Shown here: in pieces, positions 49,074-60,674 of the stretch
How positions within the stretch are numbered: position 1 is the stretch's first letter
Layout of the letters: the number at the start of each line of letters is the position of its first letter
Source of the DNA: Verrucomicrobiota bacterium
GTDB taxonomy: Bacteria > Verrucomicrobiota > Verrucomicrobiia > Limisphaerales > UBA9464
Direction of reading: 5' to 3'
Assembly: GCA_017309115.1 (NCBI GenBank)
Contig: JAFLEF010000021.1
Span: 1 to 64,000, forward strand
DNA: 64,000 bases
Translations under genes and position numbers: made by a program
The notes under the pieces: generated by a model
What the model was told of the DNA's origin: nothing
Database searches by the model: none
What the model saw: only the letters and a program-made list of their open reading frames with translations

Positions 49074-49438
49074 GATCGTGTCGGGAGCTTGGGAAGTTCG
49101 TTCGAGGCAGGGTCGTGCCAGTGGTTAGACGAGGGCAAGAGACGGCCCCGAGGCAAGGTTGATTATCAAAGGAGCCCCCCGTCGGAGACTTTGCGAAGCA
49201 GACGAACCGCGAATGAACGCGAATGAACGCGAATCGAGACTGGAGTTTGCCCCGAAAAAAAATCGGCGTTCATCGGTGCTTAATCTGCGGTTAACCCCTC
49301 CCCGGCCCGACGGCAGTTGGGAACCGCAGATTAAGCGGATTAAGCGCAGATTCTGGTTTCGTTTGCAGAGCCGAAAAAGCGGACCAAGCCCAGCACTCAA
49401 CAACGCTCAGCCCAAAAGCCGAGGTGTTTCTGGTTGCG
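49074..49438. other. Intergenic gap with decamer and CGCAGATT repeats
   Basis: No gene. CGCGAATGAA occurs in three units (49208-49234). Inverted and direct CGCAGATT words (TTAATCTGCGGTT at 49280 and AACCGCAGATTAAGCGG near 49322-49352) bracket about 30 bases. These match repeats at 18007 and 28219. Confidence 0.6.
49208..49234. repeat. Decamer tandem repeat CGCGAATGAA, three units
   Basis: CGCGAATGAA twice and CGCGAAT, exact 10-base period. Confidence 0.8.
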
Positions 49439-53341
<3,903 letters not shown>

Positions 53342-53380
53342 GCCGCGAGGCTAACGAACACACCAAACGGCTCAAGTTTC

Positions 53381-53408
53381 AAATCAACGCATCGGGATGT
53401 TTTGATTT
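53381..53408. promoter_or_regulatory. Inverted repeat between metH and the DUF772 gene
   Basis: AAATCAACGCAT (53381-53392) pairs with ATGTTTTGATTT (53397-53408), leaving a CGGG loop, with one mismatch and one possible G-T pair. It is AT-rich against a GC-rich background and sits between divergent genes. TTTCAAATC occurs at both flanks as a direct repeat (53378, 53406). An operator for metH, the neighbour, or both is possible. Confidence 0.45.
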
Positions 53409-53490
53409 CAAATCTTCCTTTCCGGGAAATGGCCGCGAGAAGTCACTCGAGCGTCATGAGTCTGTAACGTGCCAAGCGTTGGATGATCCC

Positions 53491-53964
53491 ATGGGAACGG
53501 GATCCTTCAACCAAGCGGCAAAGAACGCGGCCATTCCGGCGGATTTGGCGGAGTGGCTCGGAGCGGTTCGACTGACCCATTTCGCGCTCGAAGCGGTGCA
53601 GGGGGTCGATGCTCCTTTGACGGAGTTCCGATTGGCGCCGGATCGGCCCGGGCACGGATTTCGGATGCTCCTGACCCTGCTGACGTATGCCTATGCGCGG
53701 GGAGCGGCGGGTTCGGAGGAGATTCAGGAACGGTGCCGGACTGATTTGGACTTCCGATATTTGTCGACGGCGGAGTTTCCGGATACAGCAACCTTGCGGC
53801 GATTTCGGCAGCGGGAGTGGGCGCGGCTGCAGGTATCCTTGGCTGGGTTGCTCCGATTGGCAGTCAGCGGTCCCGGGGAAGAAACGGACTTTGATGCGGA
53901 GTTGGAGGCGGCCCGGCGTTTGGAAGCGGCCGCGGCGGCGGACAGCTTGGCGTTGGATTGCTGA
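53491..53964 (+). CDS. Orphan DUF772 (transposase N-terminal domain) protein
   Basis: A 157-residue protein consisting of the DUF772 N-terminal domain of IS5/IS1182-type transposases: GHGFRMLLTLLTYAYARGAA, then EEIQERCRTDLDFRYL and FPDTATLRRFRQREWARLQ. The DDE catalytic domain that follows in full transposases (usually 400-500 residues) is missing; a short acidic tail ends the frame at a stop (EAAAAADSLALDC). No terminal inverted repeats or target duplication seen. It is either an insertion remnant or a domesticated DNA-binding protein. ATG 53491 fits the family start; the frame is open to 53308. Confidence 0.75.
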   Translation: MGTGSFNQAAKNAAIPADLAEWLGAVRLTHFALEAVQGVDAPLTEFRLAPDRPGHGFRMLLTLLTYAYARGAAGSEEIQERCRTDLDFRYLSTAEFPDTATLRRFRQREWARLQVSLAGLLRLAVSGPGEETDFDAELEAARRLEAAAAADSLALDC

Positions 53965-54187
53965 AAGCAAACCAAGCCGGGGGACAGGTACGCATTGCGT
54001 CCTCAAACCTGTCTGCACTTCTACCGAGTTGGATTCCTTGGTTTTTCTCTCAACCCTCAACTTTCAACTCTCAACTGGTTTGTGGGTAGGCCGGAGTGGG
54101 GTGAATTTTGGGGAGAGTCACCCAAACGCTCCGATTCTCCGACAAACGCTTGCCGCTCTCGGCCGCGATTTCTAGTTTGCGCTCGCG
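53965..54187. other. Intergenic gap with ACAGGT inverted repeat
   Basis: No gene. GACAGGT (53983-53989) and ACCTGTC (54007-54013) form a 7-bp inverted repeat around another palindrome, ACGCATTGCGT (53990-54000). This resembles REP-type sequences that accompany transposase genes. CTCAACCCTCAACTTTCAAC (54047-54066) is a low-complexity array like, but not identical to, the heptamer repeats elsewhere. Confidence 0.5.
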
Positions 54188-54799
54188 ATGAAGCGACGTG
54201 TTGCGGTGGTCTCGGGTCTGTGTCTGGCGCTGTGGTGGCCGCTCCAGGGGCAGGTGGATGTCGAGGATGTCCGGCGGTTAAACGGCACAGTGGAGGCCTT
54301 GACCGAAGGGCAGGAAAGCATGCGCCGTCAACTTCAGGAGTTGCGGGAGGCAGTTGTCCAATTGCGCCAGGAAAACACCCAACTAAAGCAGCAGCTTCTG
54401 AATAGCGGGGAATTTGTCACCCGGGACCAACTCAAGGAACTGGTGAAGTCGATCCAGTTGGTCGACGAAAAGCGAGCCGCCGATGCCGACTTTGTGCGAC
54501 GTCAGCTCGAGGATATCGCCCGGGACATCAACAAAACCTTGGCGGCCCCGCCGCCGGAGAAGGCCAAGCCGGCACCCCGTACTCCCACGGTTCCTCCAGA
54601 GGCCGTTGCCAACCTCCCGGACAAGCAATACGTCCACAAAGTGGGATCGGGCGAGACCTTGGGCGCCATCATAGCCGCCTACAACAAGGAGTACGGCCTG
54701 AAGGTCAAAGTGTCCGATGTCCTGGCCGCCAATCCCACCCTGAAGGATCCCAAGCGCATCCGGGTGGGGCAGGAACTCAATATTCCCGCGGTGAAATAA
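54188..54799 (+). CDS. Coiled-coil LysM-domain protein
   Basis: A 203-residue exported protein. Short signal sequence (ATG then KRRVAVVSGLCLALWWPL), coiled coil about 22-110 (VEALTEGQESMRRQLQELRE, and LRQENTQLKQQLL), Ala/Pro-rich linker (about 115-140), and a C-terminal LysM domain (about 150-203; YVHKVGSGETLGAIIAAYNK, then NPTLKDPKRIRVGQELNIP). LysM domains bind peptidoglycan, so it probably attaches to the cell wall and presents the coiled coil. No neighbour suggests a partner. It converges with the RDD gene. Confidence 0.87.
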   Translation: MKRRVAVVSGLCLALWWPLQGQVDVEDVRRLNGTVEALTEGQESMRRQLQELREAVVQLRQENTQLKQQLLNSGEFVTRDQLKELVKSIQLVDEKRAADADFVRRQLEDIARDINKTLAAPPPEKAKPAPRTPTVPPEAVANLPDKQYVHKVGSGETLGAIIAAYNKEYGLKVKVSDVLAANPTLKDPKRIRVGQELNIPAVK

Positions 54800-54826
54800 C
54801 GGACGGCGATCCCGCCGACGATTCGG

Positions 54827-55549
54827 TCAGAACATTCGCCGTTGGAGCACCCGGGTGCCGGCAATGAGATCGTGTAGGGCTCGCTTTTCAGGGTGAAAGG
54901 CGATCATCACGTAGCCAGCTCCAAAAGTGAGTAGCGTGACCAGTTCCGCCAGATAGCGGGCAGCCGCCTGACCGTATCCAAGCTTTGTTCCATCTTCCCG
55001 GACAACCCTCAGACCCAACAGCTGTTTGCCCGGGGTCGCTCCGCGGCGTCCGAGAAAAAAAGTGTTATACGCCAAAGCTAGAGGAAGACTGATAGCAAGG
55101 GAGATGAGGAAGAACCGCGCGAGCAGATCGTAGTCCGGCGAGGGCGACTGAAGTTCCGTCCGGGCCGCTTCCTGCAGCTTTCCCAGGGGTTCGGTCCACG
55201 GAAGGGTCAGCAGGGTCAAGAGGGCCTGAAGAATCACCCAATCGAGAATGTAGGCCCCCAACCGGATCCAGAAGCCCGCGGGGGCCGTGTCAGCGTTGGG
55301 GGCTGGGTTCGAAGCGGGGACGGTATCAGAGCGCAGTGGCGGTGGGGCAGGCGGGGCCGGCGTGAAGGTCGGCAAATCCCACTTGAGTTCGTCCCAGCCG
55401 CCCGCGGGCTGCCAGCGCTGTTCATCGCTGCGCCAGACTGGGGTGCCGGCGGCGACGCGGCCATCTTCACACCATTGCCTGATTTCCTCCAAAGTTACGG
55501 GTCCGTATTCCCGTCCATCTCCGCCGATGATTTTGTATTCCGACGCCAT
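54827..55549 (-). CDS. GYF_2 / RDD-family membrane protein
   Basis: A 240-residue protein. Residues 1-60 form a GYF_2-type (DUF4339) module (YKIIGGDGREYGPVTLEEIR, then GTPVWRSDEQRWQPAGGW). A Pro/Ala-rich linker leads to an RDD domain (about 105-240) with three hydrophobic segments and the signature FFLGRRGATPGKQLLGLRVV. RDD proteins include sodium-proton exchangers, but most are uncharacterised. GYF_2-RDD fusions are frequent in this phylum. ATG 55549 is chosen because the GYF module begins there. Confidence 0.87.
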   Translation of the reverse strand: MASEYKIIGGDGREYGPVTLEEIRQWCEDGRVAAGTPVWRSDEQRWQPAGGWDELKWDLPTFTPAPPAPPPLRSDTVPASNPAPNADTAPAGFWIRLGAYILDWVILQALLTLLTLPWTEPLGKLQEAARTELQSPSPDYDLLARFFLISLAISLPLALAYNTFFLGRRGATPGKQLLGLRVVREDGTKLGYGQAAARYLAELVTLLTFGAGYVMIAFHPEKRALHDLIAGTRVLQRRMF

Positions 55550-55641
55550 GAAGCGCGGGTGCATAGGCTCGAATGCCGACAATCGCAAACCAAAATCCCC
55601 TTGTCTTGAATCCTCCCGTTGCTAGCGTCCCCGCTCATTTT

Positions 55642-55938
55642 ATGAAGGCAGACACGCATCCGAAGAGCTATCGACCGATGATTTTCCGTGACTCGGCATC
55701 CGGCCAGTCGTTCTTGACCAAGTCCTGCGCCAGCACCCCGCTGACGGCCACTTGGGAAGACGGTAAGGAATATCCCCTGTACCTGATGGGCATTAGCGGG
55801 TTCACCCATCCGTTCTACACCGGTCAACAAAAGTTCGTCGATACTGCCGGTCGCGTCGACAAGTTCCAGCAACGCCAGGCCCGCACCGCCGAAATGCAGG
55901 CGGCCAAGGCGGCCACCAGCAAGAAGAAGAAGGCCTAG
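55642..55938 (+). CDS. rpmE2: 50S ribosomal protein L31, type B
   Basis: A 98-residue type B L31. MKADTHPKSYRPMIFRDSAS and FLTKSCASTPL are characteristic; the zinc-binding CxxC of type A is absent. It has a longer Lys/Ala-rich C-terminal tail than usual. It follows a 92-base divergent gap shared with the RDD gene and is followed by a strong terminator, so it forms its own transcription unit. L31 bridges ribosomal subunits. Confidence 0.95.
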   Translation: MKADTHPKSYRPMIFRDSASGQSFLTKSCASTPLTATWEDGKEYPLYLMGISGFTHPFYTGQQKFVDTAGRVDKFQQRQARTAEMQAAKAATSKKKKA

Positions 55939-55950
55939 TTCGATTTCCCA

Positions 55951-55997
55951 AAACCGCCCGCCACCCGGATTTCCCGGTCGGCGGGCGGTTTGTTTTT
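55951..55997 (+). terminator. Intrinsic terminator after rpmE2
   Basis: AAACCGCCCGCC (55951-55962) pairs perfectly with GGCGGGCGGTTT (55980-55991), 12 bp, followed by GTTTTT. Confidence 0.92.
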
Positions 55998-56034
55998 GGT
56001 CTGGTCCCCCCTGCAGCTTCGCCCCCCGTCCGCC

Positions 56035-57114
56035 ATGAATCTCCATCCGTTCATCCAACGTTTTCGCCAGCGCTTTGGCGAGGTGGAGTCGTTGCTCAGT
56101 TCGCCAGATGCCTTTGCTCAGCCTCAGCGCGGACAGGAGCTGACCCGGGAACACTCCCGGTTGCGCGAGTTGGTGGCCGCGGGGGAACGCTATCTGAAGG
56201 CCGAATCAGAACTGGCCGAGAATCAGGAACTGCTGAAGGCCGAGCCAGCGGGATCGGAAATGGCGGTGATGGCCAGCGAAGAGATCCAGCGGTTGAACGG
56301 GGAATTGAGCCGCCTGACGGATCAGCTGCGCGCGGGAATCCTGCCCCCTAACCCGACGGATTCCCGCAACTCCATTCTGGAACTGCGCGCGGCGGCGGGC
56401 GGAGCCGAGAGCGCCCTGTTCGCTGCCGATCTGCTGCGGATGTACCAGCGGTACGCGGAAACCCAGGGGTGGAAGTTTGAAGTGATGGATGCGAGTCCGT
56501 CGGATCTGGGTGGGTACAAGGAAGCCATTGTCAGTGTGACCGGACCCGATGTCTTCAAGCGTTTGAAGTACGAATCCGGAGTGCACCGGGTTCAGCGCGT
56601 GCCGGCCACCGAGGCACAGGGGCGGATTCACACCAGCACCATCACGGTCGCCGTCATGCCGGAAGCAGAGGAAGTGGACGTAGTGATCAAGCCGGAGGAT
56701 CTGGAGATCAATGTTTGCCGGGCGGGCGGGCACGGCGGTCAGGGCGTCAACACCACGGACTCCGCCGTTCGAATCTTTCACAAGCCTTCAGGACTGGAAG
56801 TGCGGTGTCAGGACGGTCGTTCCCAGCAGAAAAACAAGGCCCAGGCCATGACCGTTCTGCGTTCCCGGTTACTGGAACGAAAGGTGGCGGAGGAGAACGC
56901 CAAATATGCCGCGGCGCGCAAGGAGCAGGTGGGAACTGGGGAGCGTAGTGAGAAGAGTCGAACGTACAATTTTCCGCAGAACCGGGTGACCGATCACCGG
57001 ATCAATCTGACACTCTACAATCTGGCTGCGGTGTTGGAGGGCGACTTGGATCCGCTGGTGCAACCGCTGATGACCGATGACGTGGAGCGGCGGTTAGCGG
57101 AATTGAATCAGTAA
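56035..57114 (+). CDS. prfA: Peptide chain release factor 1
   Basis: A 359-residue release factor recognising UAA and UAG. The stop-codon tripeptide PAT is at 190-192 (RVPATEAQG) and the catalytic GGQ at 234-236 in GGHGGQGVNTTDSAVR. Length and order match RF1. The usual partner prmC, which methylates the GGQ glutamine, is not adjacent; a BioF-like gene follows instead. ATG 56035 is fixed by the family start MNLHPFIQRF. Confidence 0.96.
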   Translation: MNLHPFIQRFRQRFGEVESLLSSPDAFAQPQRGQELTREHSRLRELVAAGERYLKAESELAENQELLKAEPAGSEMAVMASEEIQRLNGELSRLTDQLRAGILPPNPTDSRNSILELRAAAGGAESALFAADLLRMYQRYAETQGWKFEVMDASPSDLGGYKEAIVSVTGPDVFKRLKYESGVHRVQRVPATEAQGRIHTSTITVAVMPEAEEVDVVIKPEDLEINVCRAGGHGGQGVNTTDSAVRIFHKPSGLEVRCQDGRSQQKNKAQAMTVLRSRLLERKVAEENAKYAAARKEQVGTGERSEKSRTYNFPQNRVTDHRINLTLYNLAAVLEGDLDPLVQPLMTDDVERRLAELNQ

Positions 57115-57195
57115 CCCAGGGCCGAGTTAATTCGCTCCCAGGGGTGAGTTTCCTTTGGCGGTCTCGATCGGAGAATGGTTCGCTGGTGGCGGATC

Positions 57196-58308
57196 ATGCC
57201 CACGGACCCCAACCTCGTTGAACTCGTTCAGGTCGATCCCACGACCGTCGAGTTTCAGGGCCGTCGGCTGGTCTACTTCGGCGGCAGTGATTATCTGCGG
57301 CTGGGCTGGCATCCGGAAGTCCGCCGGGCGGTGCAGCGGGGATTGCGTCGCTGGGGACTGAATGTGGCCGCGGGCCGGACCACCACCGGGAATCATCCGG
57401 TTTACGGTGAACTGGAACGAATCCTTGCCCAAGCCTTCCGTTTTCCGGCGGCGGTTCTGACTTCGGCCGGATACCTCGCTCCGCTGGTGGCGGCTCAAGG
57501 ATTGGCGGGTCAGGTAACCCAGGTGTTTCTGGCCGACACGGCTCACGGCTGTTTGCGCGATGCGGCGCGCCTCCTGTCGGTTCCGATTCGGGAGTTTGGC
57601 GGTCGTTCCGGAGCCACCCTGCGGTTGGAACTGGGGAGCCTTCCACCGGGCGCGCGTCCACTCGTGATGGTGAACGGTCTTTCGCCCCTGGATGGCACCT
57701 TGTCGCCGGTGAAGGAATTGCTGGCGGAATTGCCGGAATCCGGCTGGTTGCTGGTGGATGATGCCCACGGGGTAGGGACGTTGGGGGGACGGGGCGGAGG
57801 AGTCTTGGAACTCGCCGGGGTGCGCGATCCTCGGGTGATTCTGACTGGGACGCTGAGCAAGGCGCTGGGGGCGTATGGGGGATTCGTGCTGGGTTCACGG
57901 GCGCTGCGGAACGCGATCGTCGATGGGAGTCGGGTGTTTCAGGGCAACACTCCGTTGCCGCCGCCGTGGGCGTTGGCGGCGGTCCGGTCGCTGGAATTGC
58001 TGGAAGTCCACGGAGCCGCCTGGCGGGCGCAACTGGACAAGAGCATTCGCTACGTCCGCGAAGCGTTTAAGCCGACCGATCCTCGGCGAGTGGCGGTAGG
58101 ACCAGCCTTCACCCTGTCACCGAAACAGCCGCGCGAGGTGGCCCGTCTGACCCGTCGGTTCCTGGAGGTCGGCATCTATCCGTCCCGCATTCGTTATGCG
58201 CAGGGACCAGCCGATCAGTTCTTCCGATTTGCGATTTCCCGACGGCATCGGCGGGGGGAACTGTACCGGTTGCGGGCCGTGGTGGCGGAGTTTGCTGAGG
58301 TTGCGTGA
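57196..58308 (+). CDS. BioF-like PLP-dependent acyltransferase
   Basis: A 370-residue alpha-oxoamine synthase-type enzyme (8-amino-7-oxononanoate synthase family). Motifs: FGGSDYLRLGWHPEV at the start, GLNVAAGRTTTGNHPVY, the cofactor region DDAHGVG (188-194) and the Schiff-base Lys222 in TLSKALGAYGG. Relatives condense an acyl thioester with an amino acid (Ala in biotin, Gly or Ser in other pathways). No other biotin gene is near, so the substrate is open. ATG 57196 is preferred to 57175. Next to prfA, which is unusual. Confidence 0.83.
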   Translation: MPTDPNLVELVQVDPTTVEFQGRRLVYFGGSDYLRLGWHPEVRRAVQRGLRRWGLNVAAGRTTTGNHPVYGELERILAQAFRFPAAVLTSAGYLAPLVAAQGLAGQVTQVFLADTAHGCLRDAARLLSVPIREFGGRSGATLRLELGSLPPGARPLVMVNGLSPLDGTLSPVKELLAELPESGWLLVDDAHGVGTLGGRGGGVLELAGVRDPRVILTGTLSKALGAYGGFVLGSRALRNAIVDGSRVFQGNTPLPPPWALAAVRSLELLEVHGAAWRAQLDKSIRYVREAFKPTDPRRVAVGPAFTLSPKQPREVARLTRRFLEVGIYPSRIRYAQGPADQFFRFAISRRHRRGELYRLRAVVAEFAEVA

Positions 58309-58376
58309 GCTGTTTGCCGGGGGTTTTGGCCGGTTTTGCTTGGTGGTACGGGGTGGCATTGCTAACAAACCGGGCG

Positions 58377-59189
58377 ATGTCGAATCCGAGCATCGGTTTC
58401 CTGGGAGCAGGCAAGATGGCGACGGCCCTGGCGCAGGGGTTTCTTCGGGCCAATCTGGTCCAGGTGGACCATTTGTACGCCAGCGATGTGGTGCCGGCGG
58501 CGGCGGAAGCCTTTGCCCGCGCGACGGGAGGACGGGTCCTGGCTGGCAATACTGAGGTGGCGGCGGCGGCGGACATCCTGTTTCTCGCGGTTAAGCCCGA
58601 TCAGGTAGCGGGCGTGCTCAAGGGCTGCCAGTCGTTTCTGGAACCGCAGCGACATGTTCTGATTTCCATTGCCGCGGGGGTACCGTTAGCCGCGTTGGAA
58701 GCGGCCGCCCCGGGTCAGCGCTTCATCCGCGTTATGCCCAATACACCCGCCTTGGTGGGGGCGTCGGCTTCGGCCTTCGCCCTGGGATCCGCCGCCCGGC
58801 CGGCGGATGCCTCCCTGGCTTATCGACTCTTGGGCAGTGTGGGATTGGCGCTGGAAGTGAAGGAACGGTTGCTGGATGCGGTGACGGGACTGAGCGGGAG
58901 TGGACCGGCGTACGTGTTTCTGATGATTGAAGCGCTGGCGGATGGCGGGGTGGCGGCGGGCTTGCCCCGGGATATCGCCCAGAAGCTGGCGGCTCAGACC
59001 CTTCTGGGAGCAGCCCGAATGGTTCTGGAAACGGGGCAACATCCAGGCGCGTTGAAGGATGCTGTGTGCAGTCCGGGAGGAACGACCATCGAAGCCATGC
59101 ACGAACTCGAAAAGGGCGGAGTGCGGGCCGCCCTGATCTCGGCGGTGCGAGCTTCGGCGGATAAATCCCGACGGTTGGGTCAATCCTGA
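58377..59189 (+). CDS. proC: Pyrroline-5-carboxylate reductase
   Basis: A 270-residue reductase for the last step of proline synthesis. NAD(P)-binding GFLGAGKMATAL is at residues 7-18, RVMPNTPALVGASA in the middle, and the active-site and dimer helix GLSGSGPAYVFLMIEALADG near the C-terminal domain, followed by SPGGTTIEAMHELE. Full length. ATG 58377 is fixed by the nucleotide-binding start; the frame is open to 58305, overlapping the previous gene by 4 bases. Its expression may depend on the upstream gene. Confidence 0.95.
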   Translation: MSNPSIGFLGAGKMATALAQGFLRANLVQVDHLYASDVVPAAAEAFARATGGRVLAGNTEVAAAADILFLAVKPDQVAGVLKGCQSFLEPQRHVLISIAAGVPLAALEAAAPGQRFIRVMPNTPALVGASASAFALGSAARPADASLAYRLLGSVGLALEVKERLLDAVTGLSGSGPAYVFLMIEALADGGVAAGLPRDIAQKLAAQTLLGAARMVLETGQHPGALKDAVCSPGGTTIEAMHELEKGGVRAALISAVRASADKSRRLGQS

Positions 59190-59197
59190 GACTGCGT

Positions 59198-60526
59198 ATG
59201 GACTTTCCCCCGCCCTCTGAACGTCAGGCCCGGATTATCTGGACGTCCCTGACCAGCCTGTCGCTGGTGCTTGGACTGGCCTTGATTGGAGTGGTCTTCT
59301 GGGGACTCGGTCTTCTGATCCAACTGCTCTCGCCGGTGCTGTGGCCTTTGGCAGTGGCCGTCGTGCTGGCGTACTTGTTGTCCCCGGTCGTGAATTGGTT
59401 GGAGACCCGGGGAATTTCTCGGGTCCGGGCGTTGTCGATGGTGTTTGTCGGCGCCGGATTAATCTTGCTCGGAGCGCTGGGGAGTATCGTTCCCCAGGCC
59501 ATTTTCCAGGCGCGCGATTTGGCGAGTCAGGTCCCGACCTTTGTTTCGAAGCTTCAGACCAAGGTCCAATCGTGGCTGGATCATCCGCCGGCTCCTCTCC
59601 GGAGCCTTTTGCCGAGTGATTTTCAGAAACGGCTGGACGATTTTCAGGATCGGCGGGGGCCAGGGCGCACCAATGCCCAGGTGGACCTCACCAACGCGGT
59701 GCTGATTTCCCAACCGTTGGTGCTGACCAATGCGGAGCCTGTGCTCACCAACCTCTTCGGCGGCACCAACGCTGCGGATCCGGCGGCGCCTTGGTGGGTC
59801 AAGGCGGTCAATCCCAACTCGCTCCGGTCCGTGGGAACCTGGTTCGCCGCCGTGACCCCGGATGTGCTTCGCTGGGCGCTGGGGCAGGTGGGGCGGGTGG
59901 CATCCTGGTTCGGCTTGCTGGCAGGACTGTTCCTGATTCCGGTCTACGCCTTCTTCCTGCTGCTCGAGGAGAAGAGTATTGCCCGCACCTGGACGGACTA
60001 TCTGCCGGTGGCGGATGAGCAGATCAAGAAAGAGGCGGTGTTTGTGCTCCGGAGCATCAATGACGCCCTGATTGTCTTCTTTCGTGGGCAGGTGTTGGTC
60101 GCGATGTGCGACGGGGTCATGTATGCGGTGGGGTTTTTGCTGATCGGACTTCCGTACGCGCTGCTGATCGGTCTGCTGGCCTGTTTCGTGACCATTATCC
60201 CGTTCCTGGGAGCGGCGGTGACCTGCGGTCTGGCGCTGATCATTGCCATTGTCCAGTTTGGCGACTGGCAACATCCGCTCCTCGTGCTGGTCGTGTTTGG
60301 CGTGGTGCAGTTCATTGAGGGATTCGTGCTCCAGCCCAAGATTGTGGGTGATCGGGTGGGGTTGCATCCGTTGATGGTGATCATCGCCCTGATGGTGGGA
60401 ACGACCCTGCTGGGGGGCATTTTGGGAGGCATCCTAGCGATTCCTCTGACCGCTGCCTTGAAGGTTTTGATGGCCCATTATGTGTGGAAAACGGGATCAA
60501 TCAGCCCGGTCGATTCGAAGACTTGA
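59198..60526 (+). CDS. AI-2E family transporter
   Basis: A 442-residue membrane protein of the AI-2E/PerM family with about eight hydrophobic segments (LVLGLALIGVVFWGLGLLIQ, LWPLAVAVVLAYLLSPVV) and the C-terminal block LLIGLLACFVTIIPFLGAAV. The periplasmic loop between segments 3 and 4 is long and unusually rich in TN pairs (LTNAVLISQPLVLTNAEPVL). Relatives include proteins exporting autoinducer-2 and sodium-proton antiporters; the substrate cannot be told from sequence. 8 bases after proC. Confidence 0.88.
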   Translation: MDFPPPSERQARIIWTSLTSLSLVLGLALIGVVFWGLGLLIQLLSPVLWPLAVAVVLAYLLSPVVNWLETRGISRVRALSMVFVGAGLILLGALGSIVPQAIFQARDLASQVPTFVSKLQTKVQSWLDHPPAPLRSLLPSDFQKRLDDFQDRRGPGRTNAQVDLTNAVLISQPLVLTNAEPVLTNLFGGTNAADPAAPWWVKAVNPNSLRSVGTWFAAVTPDVLRWALGQVGRVASWFGLLAGLFLIPVYAFFLLLEEKSIARTWTDYLPVADEQIKKEAVFVLRSINDALIVFFRGQVLVAMCDGVMYAVGFLLIGLPYALLIGLLACFVTIIPFLGAAVTCGLALIIAIVQFGDWQHPLLVLVVFGVVQFIEGFVLQPKIVGDRVGLHPLMVIIALMVGTTLLGGILGGILAIPLTAALKVLMAHYVWKTGSISPVDSKT

Positions 60527-60674
60527 ACGGGTGGGATCGGGTTCGGTCCTACTGGGCGCCGGTCCGACGCGAGCCTTTAGACCCCAGTTTGGGACGTTCC
60601 GGCCGAATAAAATCGATGCTGCGATCCTTACTTCCCCGCTGGCGTCCTAGCCCAAGCCGTCCATATTTCCGCCA

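Noticed and set aside
53342-53490. Cobalamin or SAM riboswitch upstream of metH
   Set aside because: The gap is 149 bases and shows neither a B12-box-like sequence nor the SAM-riboswitch core; only an AT-rich hairpin is visible.
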